A stretch of 64,000 nt of DNA from Podocnemis expansa (GCA_007922195.1 ML681971.1:18984238-19048237); one strand, 5' to 3'; numbered from the stretch's first letter, positions 22,300 through 33,520 are shown. A program made the numbers and translations. The notes: generated by a model from the letters alone, not told the origin.

Positions 22300-23470
22300 A
22301 TGCTAGGCCTGAAAAGGCCAAGCCATCATTGTAAAATACATGATCTAAGTCTAACCTTTGAAAACATATTGTATGGAAATACAATGTATGAGTAGGCTAG
22401 GGCTTTGATATGCATTTGTATCCTTAGTGGTTTCTTGATGATATTAACAGGTATCCTGTTAGAGGTTAGCAAGGTGAATGAAGTGCTTCTCTATCTGTTA
22501 CCATTGTTCTGTTGGAAGGGGTCAAGAGGGAACATTCACATCTAATGGGACCTTTGATGTACCAATATAAACTGACTGTTAATGGCACTAATGCAGTTAA
22601 TTACCTGGGGTGCCCAGGAGGTAAAGGTTTTCCTTCAAAGGACAATATGTATTGCTATGCTCCACTTAAGAAAGTACCTGGGAACTGTCATCAAAGCCCA
22701 CGTGAAGAATTGACCTGCAAATGCCCACCTTGCTAGCTGCAACTATAAAAGGACATTGGGAACCGAATTCCTGGGTCTCACATCTGTCCAAGCTTCTCAG
22801 GGAAAGTTTGGGCTGCAGGATTGAGATCCCAGCCAACACTGGCCTGGAAACTGCCCTGCTAATTCTCATGGGGGAGAATTAGAACAAACTCTACACTTGG
22901 ATTATTTGGTCTCTATTCCTATAAACTGGATTACTAACAACCAAAGCTGTGAAACAAGGACTTATCATCTTTGGACTCTAAATCATTTGTATGTATGTGA
23001 TTCACTTTGACCCTATAACATCTCTCATTTTGTTTCTTTTCTTTTTATATTAAACCTTTAGTTGTAGTTACTAAAGGATTGGCTGGCAGCGTGTTACTTT
23101 GGGTAAGATTCAAGCCTGTATTCTGTGTAATGTGGCTGACCCCTTGGGGTCAGAAGAACCTATTTCTTTAACAGACCTAGTGGCTGTACTGGGGACCGGT
23201 GACTGGAATGCAGTAAAGGGAGCTGGCTATACTATATGGTGGCTTCTTGATATCCATTGTGGGGGAATCAGAAGCATTGACTGACTGGCTGGGGGAGTTT
23301 ATCTCCAGGTAACTCACCAGTGCTGGGAGAATCTGCTCTCCCTTTTGCAGCTTGCCCTGATCTTTGCATATTCAGCTGGTTATCCCAGGAGGCCTGGGTC
23401 ACAGCGTATTTCTTAGGATGGTTCTCTCACTAGGCTGATTGATCAATGTCTTTGGGTCTCTAGCTTTCCA
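22300..23470 (+). mobile_element. possible second LTR-like block
   Basis: A TATAAAAGG box at 22744 follows a GC-poor upstream part. A start-site-like leader and then TATTAAACCTTTAG near 23048 with CTAAAGGATTGGCTGGCAGC resemble the R-U5 part of reptile LTRs. Limits are approximate and no duplication was found. No coding motifs are present. Confidence 0.42.
22744..22750 (+). promoter_or_regulatory. TATA box of LTR-like block
   Basis: ACTATAAAAGGACATTGGG, isolated within the LTR-like block and about 300 bases upstream of its AT-rich 3' signal. Confidence 0.4.
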
Positions 23471-24199
23471 TCTGGTGCTACTCTTATCTGAATGTGGCCC
23501 TCCTATTAATGACATAAAACTATGCAGCCATTCCTCTAATAAAAGAAACAGGTGTCAAAATAGTTGCTTTAACCTATGAGGTAGTGATTCCCTCTAACTC
23601 ACACGTTCTTCAGTCTTCTTAGCCATGCTTGAAGGATTTCTAGTGGAGAATAGTATCTGAATGGAATGATAGTACAATAGTACTTATGCAATATTCACAG
23701 GCTATGTCTACACATAACCCATTATTTCGAAATAACTTATTTCAAAATAAGAATGCTATTTCAAAATAACTGGAATTGAAATAATGACAAATCTAGGCAA
23801 AATACAAGGAAAAGCTGGATGCAAAATGGCATGTCCACACAGTGGACTTGCTATTTCGCTTGAGTGGAAGGGCACCATGGGAGGTGTGGCAACATGGCCG
23901 CCTCCCTGGGCCATGACAGCGGCCATGTTGGTAGCCAATCCTATAAAAGCTGGCCCTGACCTCACTTCCCTGTCCATTCTGGCTAGCAGGACTCTGCAAG
24001 CAACAGAGATGGATGCTGCCCGGCTGCCTAGCCTGCGCCATGTGGCCACTAGGCCCTCTGTGCGCCTGCAGAGCATGCTCCTATTGGGGGACACTCCGCT
24101 CGGGGACCCCAATGCTGCTCAGGTTGTGCCCCAGGCTGCAGCACCCTGGGCCTCAGAGCTGCCCTTGTTCCCCTGCCCCTGTCTTTGCCTCACCAGGTC

Positions 24200-25234
24200 T
24201 GGGCCCAGGAGACCAGCACGTATTGGTGGGAGCGGGTAGTGCTCCAAACCTGGGATGACGACCAGTGGAGGCGGAATTTCAGAATGACCAGGGCCACCTG
24301 GTAACAGAACTGACCCTGCTGCTGCGCCGCAGGGATGCCGCCATGCGTCCAGCCATTCCTGTCAACAAGACAGTGGCCATAGCCGTGTGGAAGATGGCCA
24401 CCCCGGAGTCCTACATGTCTGTGGCACACCTCTTTGGGGTTGGCAGCTTCACCATCGGCATCATCCTGATCGAGGTCACCAGGGCCATTAACAGGATCAT
24501 GCTGTGGCACCTCGTCACACAGGGGGAGCTGCAGACCACCATGGACAGCATGGCGACCCTGGGATTCCCAAACTGCATGGGGATCCTGGATGCCACGCAC
24601 ATTCCTGTGAGGGTCCTGGACCACCGAGCAGCAGAGTACCGCAATAGGAAGGGCTACCACTCTAGCATTGTGCTGGCCCTTGTGGATCACTGGTGGGTCC
24701 TTCCAGAACTGCTATGTGGGTTGGCTAGGGAAGGCGCATGATGCCCGTGTTCTCTGGAACTTGGCCCTGTACCAGGGCATGGAGGCAGGCACCTTCTTAC
24801 CCCCAATAACATCAATGTCAGGGGAGTAGAGGTGCCCGTCCTCATTGTGGCAGACACGGCCTATCCCCTCCGCCCGTGGCTGATGCGCCCCTACACAGGG
24901 CACCTCGATCCTTGCCGCCAGCTTTTTAACTGGCATTTGAACCACTGCTGCCAGGTGATTGAGTGGGCCTTTGGACAGCTGGAGGTGCCTCCTTACCCAC
25001 CTCCACCTTGGAGAGGAGACAGCAACAGAGGTCATCAGCACGTGCGTGGCCCTGCATAATTTTTGTGAACTGCGGGGCAAGCCCATTGCAGCTGCCTGGG
25101 AGGCCGAGGCCCAGCTCATCGGGGGCCAGTATGAGCAGCTCGCACCTATGCCCCCACGGGAGCGGACCTCCGGAAGGGCCATCACAGTACGTGAGGCGCT
25201 CACAGACAGCTTTGCCACTAAGAAGGACCTCTGA
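24200..25234 (+). pseudogene. Harbinger DDE transposase
   Basis: Readable across at least four frame changes. The first piece ends RRNFRMTRATW. The frame then shifts near 24300 to RRRDAAMRPAIPV, VAIAVWKMATPESYMSVA (helix-turn-helix-like region) and GFPNCMGILDATHIPV with the first catalytic Asp (24589-24591), then NRKGYHS. Another shift near 24690 gives QNCYVGWLGKAHDARV, and a third near 24810 gives PVLIVADTAYPLRPW with the second Asp (24853-24855) and VIEWAFGQLE with the Glu (24961-24963). The last frame carries TCVALHNFCE and ends at TGA 25234. All three catalytic acids remain. The family cuts and pastes elements at 3-bp AT-rich targets. A polyadenylation signal lies 68 bases after the stop. 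Confidence 0.88.
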
Positions 25235-25301
25235 AGGCCAGGCCTACCCTGCCCCACCTCACACCACCCTCACCCATCCACCCACACTGTGCAGCACAAC
25301 C

Positions 25302-25307
25302 AATAAA
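25302..25307 (+). terminator. polyadenylation signal of the transposase gene
   Basis: AATAAA just downstream of the transposase stop. It lies only 36 bases from the opposing signal, so the two transcripts would converge and may overlap. Confidence 0.6.
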
Positions 25308-25342
25308 GCACGACACACGCACCAATAACATGTGTTAACATA

Positions 25343-25348
25343 TTTATT
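25343..25348 (-). terminator. polyadenylation signal of the Myb-like gene
   Basis: TTTATT on plus reads AATAAA on minus, downstream of the convergent Myb-like gene and facing the plus-strand signal at 25302. Confidence 0.55.
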
Positions 25349-25399
25349 TTACCGAACAGGGAGGGTGGGGGAAGGAAGGGCTGGAGAGGATTAGGAGAT

Positions 25400-25960
25400 G
25401 GGGTTGGGGTAGGGGTCACTGGGGGTCGGGGCTGCAACTGGGAGACGGGACTGGGGTAGGGGTCAGTGGGGGTCGGGGCTGCAACTGGGACATGGGTGTC
25501 ACTGGGAGGAGGGTCTGGCACAGCCCTGCCCAGGACCACCCTGAGTCCGGGGTCACCATGGAGGAGTGCGCTGCGGTTGTGCTCTACCAGCTGCCGGTGG
25601 GCTGGTGTTATCGGCAATGCGGTGCCGACTGGCGGCCGCATCCTCCATGGCTGTGCCAAGCTGGTCCATGGCCACGGCCTGGTGTTCAAACGCAGCCACC
25701 AGGCGATCATCGGTGGTGGCCCCCAGGTGGAGCAGCTGGAGGGTGGCATCTTGCCGGCAGCCTGCTGTCTCTGCCAGGCCTGGGCGGATGCCTCGGCCCG
25801 CTCCTCCAAGTCCTCCAGGCTGGCAAGGACTCTACCCAGTGTCCGGGGGCCCCTCCTCCTCTGTCTCAGTCTGGGGCTGCCGAGTGGGCTCCGCACCTGC
25901 TGGCTACCGGTGGCACGAACTGCTGGAAGGAAGCATCAAACAGGGTTGGAGGCTGCTGCC
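25400..25960 (-). pseudogene. probable C-terminal exon of the Harbinger Myb-like gene
   Basis: The minus strand reads RTLGRVLASLEDLEERAEAS then AQAWQRQQ, and after a frame change LVAAFEHQAVAMDQLGTA. These are strongly helical, charged segments that fit the C-terminal coiled coil common in Harbinger Myb-like proteins. Upstream on minus is a pyrimidine-rich CTTCCTTCCAG that could be a splice acceptor. The part beyond is proline-rich and probably out of frame. Joining this to the SANT exon is inference. Confidence 0.5.
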
Positions 25961-26401
25961 TGCTGACCTTGCCTGTGTGCAGCTTGTCTGCAGCACACAG
26001 CTCCGCCCTCACTGTCAGCAGGAATCCAGACCTGTGTCTTGTGGGACATTGCCCCAGAGGGACGCAGGGCCTAGTGGTGCCCACAATGTGAGCTGGACTC
26101 ACCCAGAAGAGTTGCTCTGGGGAGTCTCCCAAGGCCACTTACCAGTGGTCTGCTCTGCATGCTGTGCACCCTGCCCAGGATGCAGCTGCATCTGTTACAC
26201 CCATCCAGGGTTACCCCAACCCCGGCACGCAGGGGCCTGTCACTCTGGTGCCACATGTCTCCTGGGTACCCGTGCCCATGGGAGGGCCTCTGCCCCCCGA
26301 GCCCAGCCCTGTGCCCTGCCTGTCCCTGTGCCGGACCCTGTTGCTGCCCATGACCTGGGCAGACCTAGCCCTGCCTGCTTGTATGGGACATGGAGACTCA
26401 C

Positions 26402-27101
26402 TGACAGGGGCTCTGGATGTCCGCTGGGATGTCCCATCGTCTGTCTCTGAGTCCCCTGGGGTTGTAGTTGCAGCCGGCTGCTGCTCCTCCTCCTCGCTGC
26501 CACTGCCCTGGCCAGGGGGGATGAGCTCCAGGGGTCCTGCTTCAGCCTCTGGTGGTGGTGGCTGGGCTGCAGGCTCCCCGACGTCCAGGGACGCCTCAGG
26601 ACTGCTGTCAGGTCCCTCTGGGGCTGAGGAGGAGCTGGGGCGGTGCCCAGTGTCCACGGCCTGGGCTGGCAAGCCACTAGGCTGAGCCCCCAGGAGGGCA
26701 TGCAGCTCCTCGTAGAAGCTACCTGCCCCCTGGAGCTCGCGTGCCTCCCTGGTGCGAGAGTGGTCCTGCCTCAGGGCCTTGATTTGGGAGTGCACCTGTT
26801 CAGTGCTGCGCTCCTGGCCCTGAGCAGACAACTCCGCTGCAATGTCAGCATACACTGCCCGGTTCTGGTGGCTAGCCCAGAACTGGGCAAGGATGTCCTG
26901 CCTTCTCCAGATGGTGAGGAGCAGCTGGACCTCCTCTTTGGTCCAGACGGGGCCATGCCGTCTGCCCTCAGCAGCTCCTGACCCATGTGCACGCTGATGG
27001 GGCAGAGCTCTTCCTTCTTCCCGTGGGTGCTGTGCACCCACGCGAATAAGGTCACAACATGTTATTTTGAAATAATGGTTATTTTGAAATAACACATCCA
27101 A
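26402..27101 (-). pseudogene. Harbinger Myb/SANT-like protein, N-terminal exon
   Basis: One frame is open from 27101 to 26211 (296 codons). The start is uncertain because the first ATG lies in the terminal palindromes. Residues about 52-140 form a trihelix/Myb-type domain: PVWTKEEVQLLLTIWRRQD with the first tryptophan, an ERSTEQVHSQIKALRQD helix near residue 100, and FYEELHALLG at the end. An acidic, proline-rich tail follows (GSGSEEEEQQ). A GTGAGT at 26401-26396 on minus after APVS could be a splice donor; sequence beyond it loses composition bias. In studied Harbingers the Myb-like partner binds DNA ends and helps import the transposase. Opposed to the transposase, facing it tail to tail. 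Confidence 0.72.
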
Positions 27102-27303
27102 ACGGTGTTATTTCAAAACAACCATTTTGAAATAACGGCCGTTTCAAAACAATCAGGGTTTAACCTGTTTCAAAATAAGAACTGTTATTTTGAAAGGACA
27201 GGATCCGTCCTTTCGAAATAAGAAAATGTCATGTGGACCAAATATCTCTTATTTTGAAATAACCAGTGTTATTTTGAAATAAAAGTGCTGTGTAGACATA
27301 CCC

Positions 27304-28377
27304 ATACAGTATTTTGGTTATTAGGGAGATTTGCTTTCCATTGGGCACATTGACTGTGTCATTCCTTCAGTGCTGAATTTGTACAACAAGCTTTCTGAAT
27401 TAAAGCGACGGGAGATATATTTTGGCACCAGGCATCAATTTTGCTTTTCAAAGGGCCTAAATTGTTTAAAAAAATCATATTGTAGTGAAAATATCCACTA
27501 GCGTATGCAAGGAAGTGCCTACAAATAGTTAAGAAGTCACTCATTATGTCAAAGCCAGTGTACATGTTGCTGGAAAAATGCAAGTCATCCACTTCGGCAT
27601 CTGAATATATAGTCACAAATGTGAACTGTATTTGAGAGATGGAAGTGAATGTGTTCCTTTTCCAGAAGGAAGATGATTAAACATGTCTGCCGATAATGTC
27701 AGTGACACAAAAAGCATGGTGTAGGTCACAAGGAAGAGAAATTTTGGGTTGGCCAATAATATATGTAATAAAAGATTGGCAACGTTGGGCCAGATCCCCA
27801 GCGGTGTAGATTCATAGGAGTCAATAGAGCTACATTAATTTACAAAAGTGAGGATCTGGTCCATTTTATGGACCTGTTCTTTAAATTAGTCTGCTACTCC
27901 AGAGGGTTCTAAAACCTGATATCAGCTAATTTCTTCTAGTACATTATTTTTTTTGACAAGTGTCCCAGCAAGAAAACCAGGGCTTTAAGATCATTTATTA
28001 GATTACCCATATCTCTGAATAAATGAGCCCTATTCTGCCTCTTGTCTTATTCCTGTAAATGGATGGGGACTTGATATACTAGCCTTCAGTAATAACAATC
28101 ATATTTGTTTTATTTATGCAAATTATAGCTATAAAAGTGTACTTATAATATTGCGGGAATGGAGAAGTGTCTGCAGGGAAATGACATTCATCATTTACCT
28201 CACCGATTAGATTGAGCTGTGCGGGTGCCAGCAAGGATGACAACCACTTTAGAGGGCTTTTTCATTTTTTATTTTTTTTTTAATAATCAAACATTGCTTT
28301 TTGTGTAGAATGCAAAGGGGGAAACAAACAGGCAGTGGCTGTGTTGGAAAGTGTGTGTTATCTTGCTACAATGCTAT
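27304..28377. other. non-coding, no gene recognised
   Basis: A small self-complementary repeat trace (GCCAGATCC ... GGATCTGGTCC) lies at 27788-27862; similar words occur near 36660 and 48180. Otherwise nothing. Confidence 0.45.
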
Positions 28378-28730
28378 GGCTATGTCTACACACACATCGT
28401 TATTTCAAAATGAGTTATTTCAAAATAGTCTTTATTTCAAAATAAGTTAATTTGAATTAAGGGAAAGCCTGCTATCCAAATGGCTGTTATTTTGAAATAA
28501 GGCTGTTTGGACATGTTGTTTTGAAACAGTTATTTTGAAACAATGGTGGTGTTTCGAAACATGTCCAAATGGCCTTATTTCAAAATAACCATTTTGAAAT
28601 AACAGCCATTTTGAAACAATCGGGGTTTAACCTGTTTCGAAACAACAGTTCTTATTTCGAAAGGACGGGATCCTTTTATTTCGAAATAGCCCGTGTTATT
28701 TTGAAATAAAAGTACTGTGTAGACATACTA
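28378..28730. mobile_element. Harbinger MITE, TTATTTCGAAATAA class
   Basis: GGCTATGTCTACAC at left, GTGTAGACATAC at right, and many ATTTCAAAAT/ATTTTGAAAT palindromes between. The right subterminal part (GGGGTTTAACCTGTTTCG, AAAGGACGGGATCC) closely matches the right end of the autonomous element near 27150-27210. A TAT flank on each side is the probable 3-bp target duplication. Confidence 0.85.
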
Positions 28731-30069
28731 TGAGTTTAAGTAAACAATATCTACCAGTTCTACCTTGTGCTTCAGTGACAATTTAGGGTGGAACTCATGC
28801 TCGTATGAGAGCACCACTTAATTCTCATTTAAGCCTTAGAGACAGTTGAAGGCAATAGCCATGATTTAAATGGGGCTGAAGTGGTACATGGACTTTGTAT
28901 TGACTCTGTGCAGCAGGGTATTTCCTCCTTAGAGGATGCCACATTTTCAAAGTGCAATGAGACCCCTGCATCCATCCGACAGATTGTAACAACTTTCAGT
29001 CAAAACCTAGCACTGTAATGGGTCTCCTTTTTGGCAGTGTCACCAGTGTCTCAAGCACTGAATGCACCATTATCCCTCATTTCCACTGAAGACGATGGAT
29101 GAAGAGGGAATTGATCTCACCAGAGTAATGCGTATACTGACAACTCTGGAAAAGTCTTCACTGGTGACTGGTGACCTGCAGATATATAACGTTATGCTCA
29201 AAGTCGCCAGAGCCTTCGTTGAAGTGGGGCAGGAAGAGGGCAAGGCCAACATGGTCAGGAATTAAAATACTATCCTGCATAATTCAAATGTAATGTAAAT
29301 AAGCAGAGCACAAAATGTAGCCACATTATAATACTTAAGATATAATGTAGTACAGCGGGAAAAATAAATAAGACAACTTTGGTTCTAAACACTGGGAATG
29401 CATTTTATTTTATCATTTCATGTATTGTACTTCACTTGAATTTATAATTTTGTTAAATACAGTGAACTACTATTCTTCTTCTTCTATTGTTGCAATTTGG
29501 TCATATTACAATTGACTCGTCCCTGTTTATATACAATTCATATTTTAAGAATTGTAACCCTAATCTGTAAGTCTCCTTGGAAAATAGCAGCTGCAAAATA
29601 AATAACTTTGAAGGAGGTAAACATGTGCTCAGATAAGAGCTACCAGGTAAAATGGTTTTTTTCCTAAGATTTTCTACAAATATAAAAATATATTTTTATA
29701 AAAACATAACAGCCACCATCAACAGACTGTGGCGGAGAGAAGCCATATAATGTCTATGAAGCAAAAAAATAAAAACTTAATGCATTTTTGGTGGTACCAT
29801 TATCTAGTTGCAGTAGATATCTAGGAATACATCTGATCCAGTCTCATTGTACACCTTGACCTTTTGCAGTACAAATATGATTTTTGTGTTCTTGCTACAG
29901 ATGCAGAACTCCCACTAATGTCAGTGGATGGTCTCTCCATGTAGCAAGGGCTTCATATCACATCAGAGAACTGCCATGTGGCTGTGAAAGGAGAAATCTA
30001 ATGCCTTACAACACATAACTGTGTAAGCCTAGGTTTCAGTGAGCATTAATGTGTAAATGTACAGCAGGT
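28731..30069. other. non-coding; one weak ORF noted
   Basis: A 67-codon plus-strand frame at 29062-29265 has a protein-like composition and a DLQIYNVMLKVARAFVEVGQ helix. It lacks a convincing splice donor and I cannot identify it. The rest is AT-rich with no signals. Confidence 0.35.
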
Positions 30070-30073
30070 TTAA

Positions 30074-30245
30074 GGCCTTGTCTACACAGGCAAGTTTTAT
30101 CAGCATGGCAATATAGATATGCTGTGGACACTTTTTTTTATTCTGGCATAAGTGACTTTTTCTATTTAATTTTTAATTTTGGTAGCATCATAAGCTCAAG
30201 TGAATTAAAGCAATTATACTAGAATACGAGTGTCCATCCGCACAA
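30074..30245. mobile_element. possible Harbinger-like MITE, eroded
   Basis: GGCCTTGTCTACACAGGC at the left resembles the GGCTATGTCTACAC terminus. The right side has only GTGTCCATCCGCAC. No duplication is visible. Confidence 0.33.
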
Positions 30246-30264
30246 GGATTACAATAGCCCTTAG

Positions 30265-30400
30265 ACTAAACTTTCTGAGGCAGGGTCTGCCTTTCTGTTC
30301 TGTGTTTGTATAACACCCCACACAGTGGGTTCCTGGTCCATGATTCATGTGCCTAGAGGTTAGGGCAATACAAATAAACAGTAAGAATTAATAATAACCA
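30265..30400 (+). repeat. old dispersed repeat tail (copy 1)
   Basis: GAGGCAGGGTCTGCCTTTCT, TGTGTTTGTATAACACC and a GGCAATACAAATAAA end parallel the block at 57430-57540. Both look like the 3' end of one ancient vertebrate repeat. Confidence 0.45.
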
Positions 30401-30555
30401 CATTTATTATGGTTAGCTTAATGGCTAGTGAAAAATTAGGCCCCCTTTTTTCTAGGCACTGAACAAACATCATAGTAGATGGTTACTGACCAGAATATTT
30501 TACAATCTAAAGACAATAGCTATAGCTTTTTAAATGTATGCCTTTTAGATTATAG

Positions 30556-30688
30556 TAAGGTGACCAGATGTCTTGATTTCATAGGGAAAGTCCTGATAAA
30601 CAGGGATTTGTTTTATACAGGTGTCTAGTCTACCCCCTTCTTGTCCCCCAGTCTTGATTTTTCATATTTTTCCTATCTGGTCACCCTA
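30556..30688. mobile_element. hAT-type MITE, 133 bp
   Basis: Termini TAAGGTGACCAGAT and ATCTGGTCACCCTA are inverted repeats. The flanks GATTATAG and GACTATAC agree at 6 of 8 bases, fitting an old 8-bp target duplication. The terminus is similar to the 47325-47613 element. Confidence 0.7.
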
Positions 30689-30696
30689 GACTATAC

Positions 30697-32016
30697 TGCA
30701 ACTTTTCTACGTAAACAAAGCCTAAATGAAATTCCAGTAAGACCTGAGTTTTTGATGGAAAGTCATATCCACATTTGGACTGGCATTTAATTGTTTCTGA
30801 TAACCTTTGACACTATGCTTTACAAGCGAAAGTTTTCTATAAACAACACTGAAGTGGTGCAGGTTCATCAATGATGATAGAAAGCTTTAAAACAATCATT
30901 CCTGAGCAAGAAACATTTAGCACAGCACTCACTGAGTTCTGTTTATCCCCCTTCCCTTGGATCTCCATAATGAATGCTTATAAACCATTCAGTCAATGCC
31001 ACAGTCACTCCATAAAACATCAGCCAAAAGAACATTATGTGGCAAACTCTTAAAGTATAGCTGAGAGTACTGTTTTGCAACAGCATCTATCTCAATCTGA
31101 ACTGGGTGTGTTGTTGCTTATTTATGGAATAATAGCAAGAGTGCTCACCATAAATGAAAAGACCAGAGCATATTTCAAACTGCCACTTAGCCATCCTTGA
31201 GTTATTATTGCTTTTCTTCATGCCCTCGTCATTGACGTTGTAACATATAACAATCTAAGCCATTTCTCAAAGTGTCTCTGCAAAGGGAAGGTTGGAATTG
31301 GATTTTAGTGTCACCAGAAAGCTAGCTTCACAAGCTTATGTTACTGTCATGATCTGGGGGAAGCCTTTTATGGGTTGAGTTAAAACCCTATAGAGATTAG
31401 TATGTGTGAACACATCCTTTACTTAACATAACCTCTGTATGTGAACCTTCCAGGACCTTTACACCAAGTGTTGGTTTATGTCCCTAGGCAGCACTTGGGA
31501 GGGAAGAGAATACAGAAATTGGGAAAAGACAAGAACAGAGAGGGAAGGAAGAGCAGCAAAAAAGACAAGCAGGAACTGTTTTTACACTGAAGAGCAATGC
31601 ATGCTAAAAGGGTATGATATCTAAAGTGTACCAGTGTGTTGTATATTAAATGGCCCATATAGCTTTTCCTGGCACAAACTAAAAGGCCCCTAGTGCATGT
31701 TAATATAGTTTTGAAATAGGACTGTTTAAAAACATGACTCAGATGCTTTTGCTCTATAATTGCCTTTAATTCTGAGCAAACACTGTGCTAAATTATGTAG
31801 TCTACCTAGCAAAACTTTCATTAACCATATAAGGGAGAGTTTGCATTAGACCCTAATTCAATAAACATTCAAGCATATTTTCATCCTTACACTAACCAGT
31901 AGTTTACACTTTGCTGAAAATGCTGTAAGCCCTAGTTTGCCCAATCCATAGAGATATAGCTTTGGCTAGAGAGAGACCCTGGCTCTTTAGCTGAAGCTGT
32001 AGAGACTGATATCTTT
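30697..32016. other. non-coding, no feature recognised
   Basis: AT-rich; only short chance frames such as 30871-31053. Confidence 0.45.
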
Positions 32017-32417
32017 GGCTGTGTTCACACAGCACTCTTATTTCGAAACAGAGGTTGTTTCGAAATAAGAAATACCCTGTTCACACAACGCACAGTTGTT
32101 TCGAAACAACGGCACCCATTGTTTCGAAACAACCATGTTGTTTTGAAACAACTTAAACCCCATTTGGGGGTGAAACAACGTTGTTTCGAAACAATTGTTT
32201 CAAAACAATGCAGTCTGAACGTGTTGTTTCGAAACAACAGTGACTTGTTTTGAAATAACTGTTGCCTGAAACTGCTATTTCACTTTGAGCTTTTTTCCTT
32301 AATTAGAATTAACAAACTGTTAATTTGAATTAAGTTATTTCAAAATAAGGCATTATTTCAATACAAGTTGTTTCGACACAACTTGCATCGAAATAATGCC
32401 TGTGTGTGAACACAGCC
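32017..32417. mobile_element. Harbinger MITE, TTGTTTCGAAACAA class
   Basis: GGCTGTGTTCACAC and GTGTGAACACAGCC are perfect inverted ends, flanked by TTT on both sides. Within 401 bp there are six intact TTTCGAAA octamers and several decayed ones (TTTTGAAA, TTTCAAAA), mostly in the form GTTTCGAAAC. Confidence 0.88.
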
Positions 32418-32780
32418 TTTAGGTTAATCCCTGCTGTCAGCAAAGATGGTGGCCAGCAAAAAAGCAGTCGCTTAACTACAGGTTTCAGGATTTTATGCGT
32501 GCTCGAAATTATACAGGTGCTCAAGTGCCTTTCTTGGTAGAAATAGACTACTGAGTTGGGCGTATAGTTTCTGCCTGGAAGAAACATTTAAGGGACCAGA
32601 ACTTTTTACCTTGCTGTGTCTCTTCCATCAAAGTGAAATAGAGACTTGTGTGTCACTGCATTGAAGATGTTTTAGAATCGACATACCACATCCCCGGAAA
32701 AGAGAAATGCACACAGGGACCAAAAAAGAAAAGACAAATCATTTTAAACTTTTACGGAGACTGACTCTTGAACAGGGTGC
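32418..32780. other. non-coding, no feature recognised
   Basis: Unique-looking sequence leading into the assembly gap. The last bases, GAACAGGGTGC, could already belong to the gapped Harbinger relative. Confidence 0.4.
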
Positions 32781-33180
32781 NNNNNNNNNNNNNNNNNNNN
32801 NNNNNNNNNNNNNNNNNNNNNNNNNNNNNNNNNNNNNNNNNNNNNNNNNNNNNNNNNNNNNNNNNNNNNNNNNNNNNNNNNNNNNNNNNNNNNNNNNNNN
32901 NNNNNNNNNNNNNNNNNNNNNNNNNNNNNNNNNNNNNNNNNNNNNNNNNNNNNNNNNNNNNNNNNNNNNNNNNNNNNNNNNNNNNNNNNNNNNNNNNNNN
33001 NNNNNNNNNNNNNNNNNNNNNNNNNNNNNNNNNNNNNNNNNNNNNNNNNNNNNNNNNNNNNNNNNNNNNNNNNNNNNNNNNNNNNNNNNNNNNNNNNNNN
33101 NNNNNNNNNNNNNNNNNNNNNNNNNNNNNNNNNNNNNNNNNNNNNNNNNNNNNNNNNNNNNNNNNNNNNNNNNNNNNNNN
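32781..33180. other. assembly gap, 400 N
   Basis: Exactly 400 undetermined bases. The right edge starts in CCCTGGCCAGGGTGCTGAGG, the GC-rich palindromic core of non-autonomous Harbinger elements seen intact near 51020 and 55385. The gap probably hides the rest of that core. Confidence 0.95.
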
Positions 33181-33520
33181 CCCTGGCCAGGGTGCTGAGG
33201 GGGGGCTGCAATTCCTCCCAGGGTGCTTAGCACCCTGGGAGGAAGGTGACTTGTTGTTTCGGAACACTTTGTTTCGAAACAACATGTCTGAACAGGGCTG
33301 TTTTGAAACCTCTGGTTTCGAAACAACCCTGTTTCGACACGCAACAAGGTTTAAGCTATTTTGATAGAACCACGGCCATTTCGAAACAAGCTGTTTGCTT
33401 CTTTTGAAATGGCCGTGCGTCGTGTGGCCATGGCACTTATTTCGAAACAACCTCTGTTGTTTCGAAATAAGAAGTGTGTGTGGCCATACCCAAAATAACC
33501 CCCTGTGCGTGAACGTAGCC
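33181..33520. mobile_element. non-autonomous Harbinger, right part only
   Basis: Starts in the shared GC-rich core (CTCCCAGGGTGCTTAGCACC), continues with TTGTTTCGAAACAA-class arms (ACGGCCATTTCGAAAC, GAAATGGCCGTGCGTCGTG) and ends GTGTGTGGCCATACCC followed by a further GCGTGAACGTAGCC terminus. The arm text is nearly the same as 55490-55611. The double right end suggests nesting of two copies. Confidence 0.78.

Larger units (their letters stand above)
23700..27303. mobile_element. autonomous-type PIF/Harbinger transposon
   Basis: The ends are inverted: GGCTATGTCTACACA on the left, TGTGTAGACATACCC on the right. Just inside both ends lie arrays of TTATTTCGAAATAA-like palindromes. The flanks ACA and ATA may be a mutated 3-bp target duplication. 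Inside are two convergent genes, a DDE transposase (plus) and a Myb/SANT-like gene (minus), the two-gene set that defines PIF/Harbinger. Both are frameshifted, so the copy is inactive. Its subterminal GGAGGTGTGGCAACATGGCC recurs in shorter elements at 39353-40320 (minus) and 50316-51338, and in a variant form at 41951-42459, marking them as its non-autonomous relatives. Confidence 0.88.

Noticed and set aside
25466..26685. Plus-strand frames up to 294 codons opposite the Myb-like gene
   Set aside because: GC-rich shadow frames. The minus-strand reading has the SANT pattern and the plus-strand readings have none.
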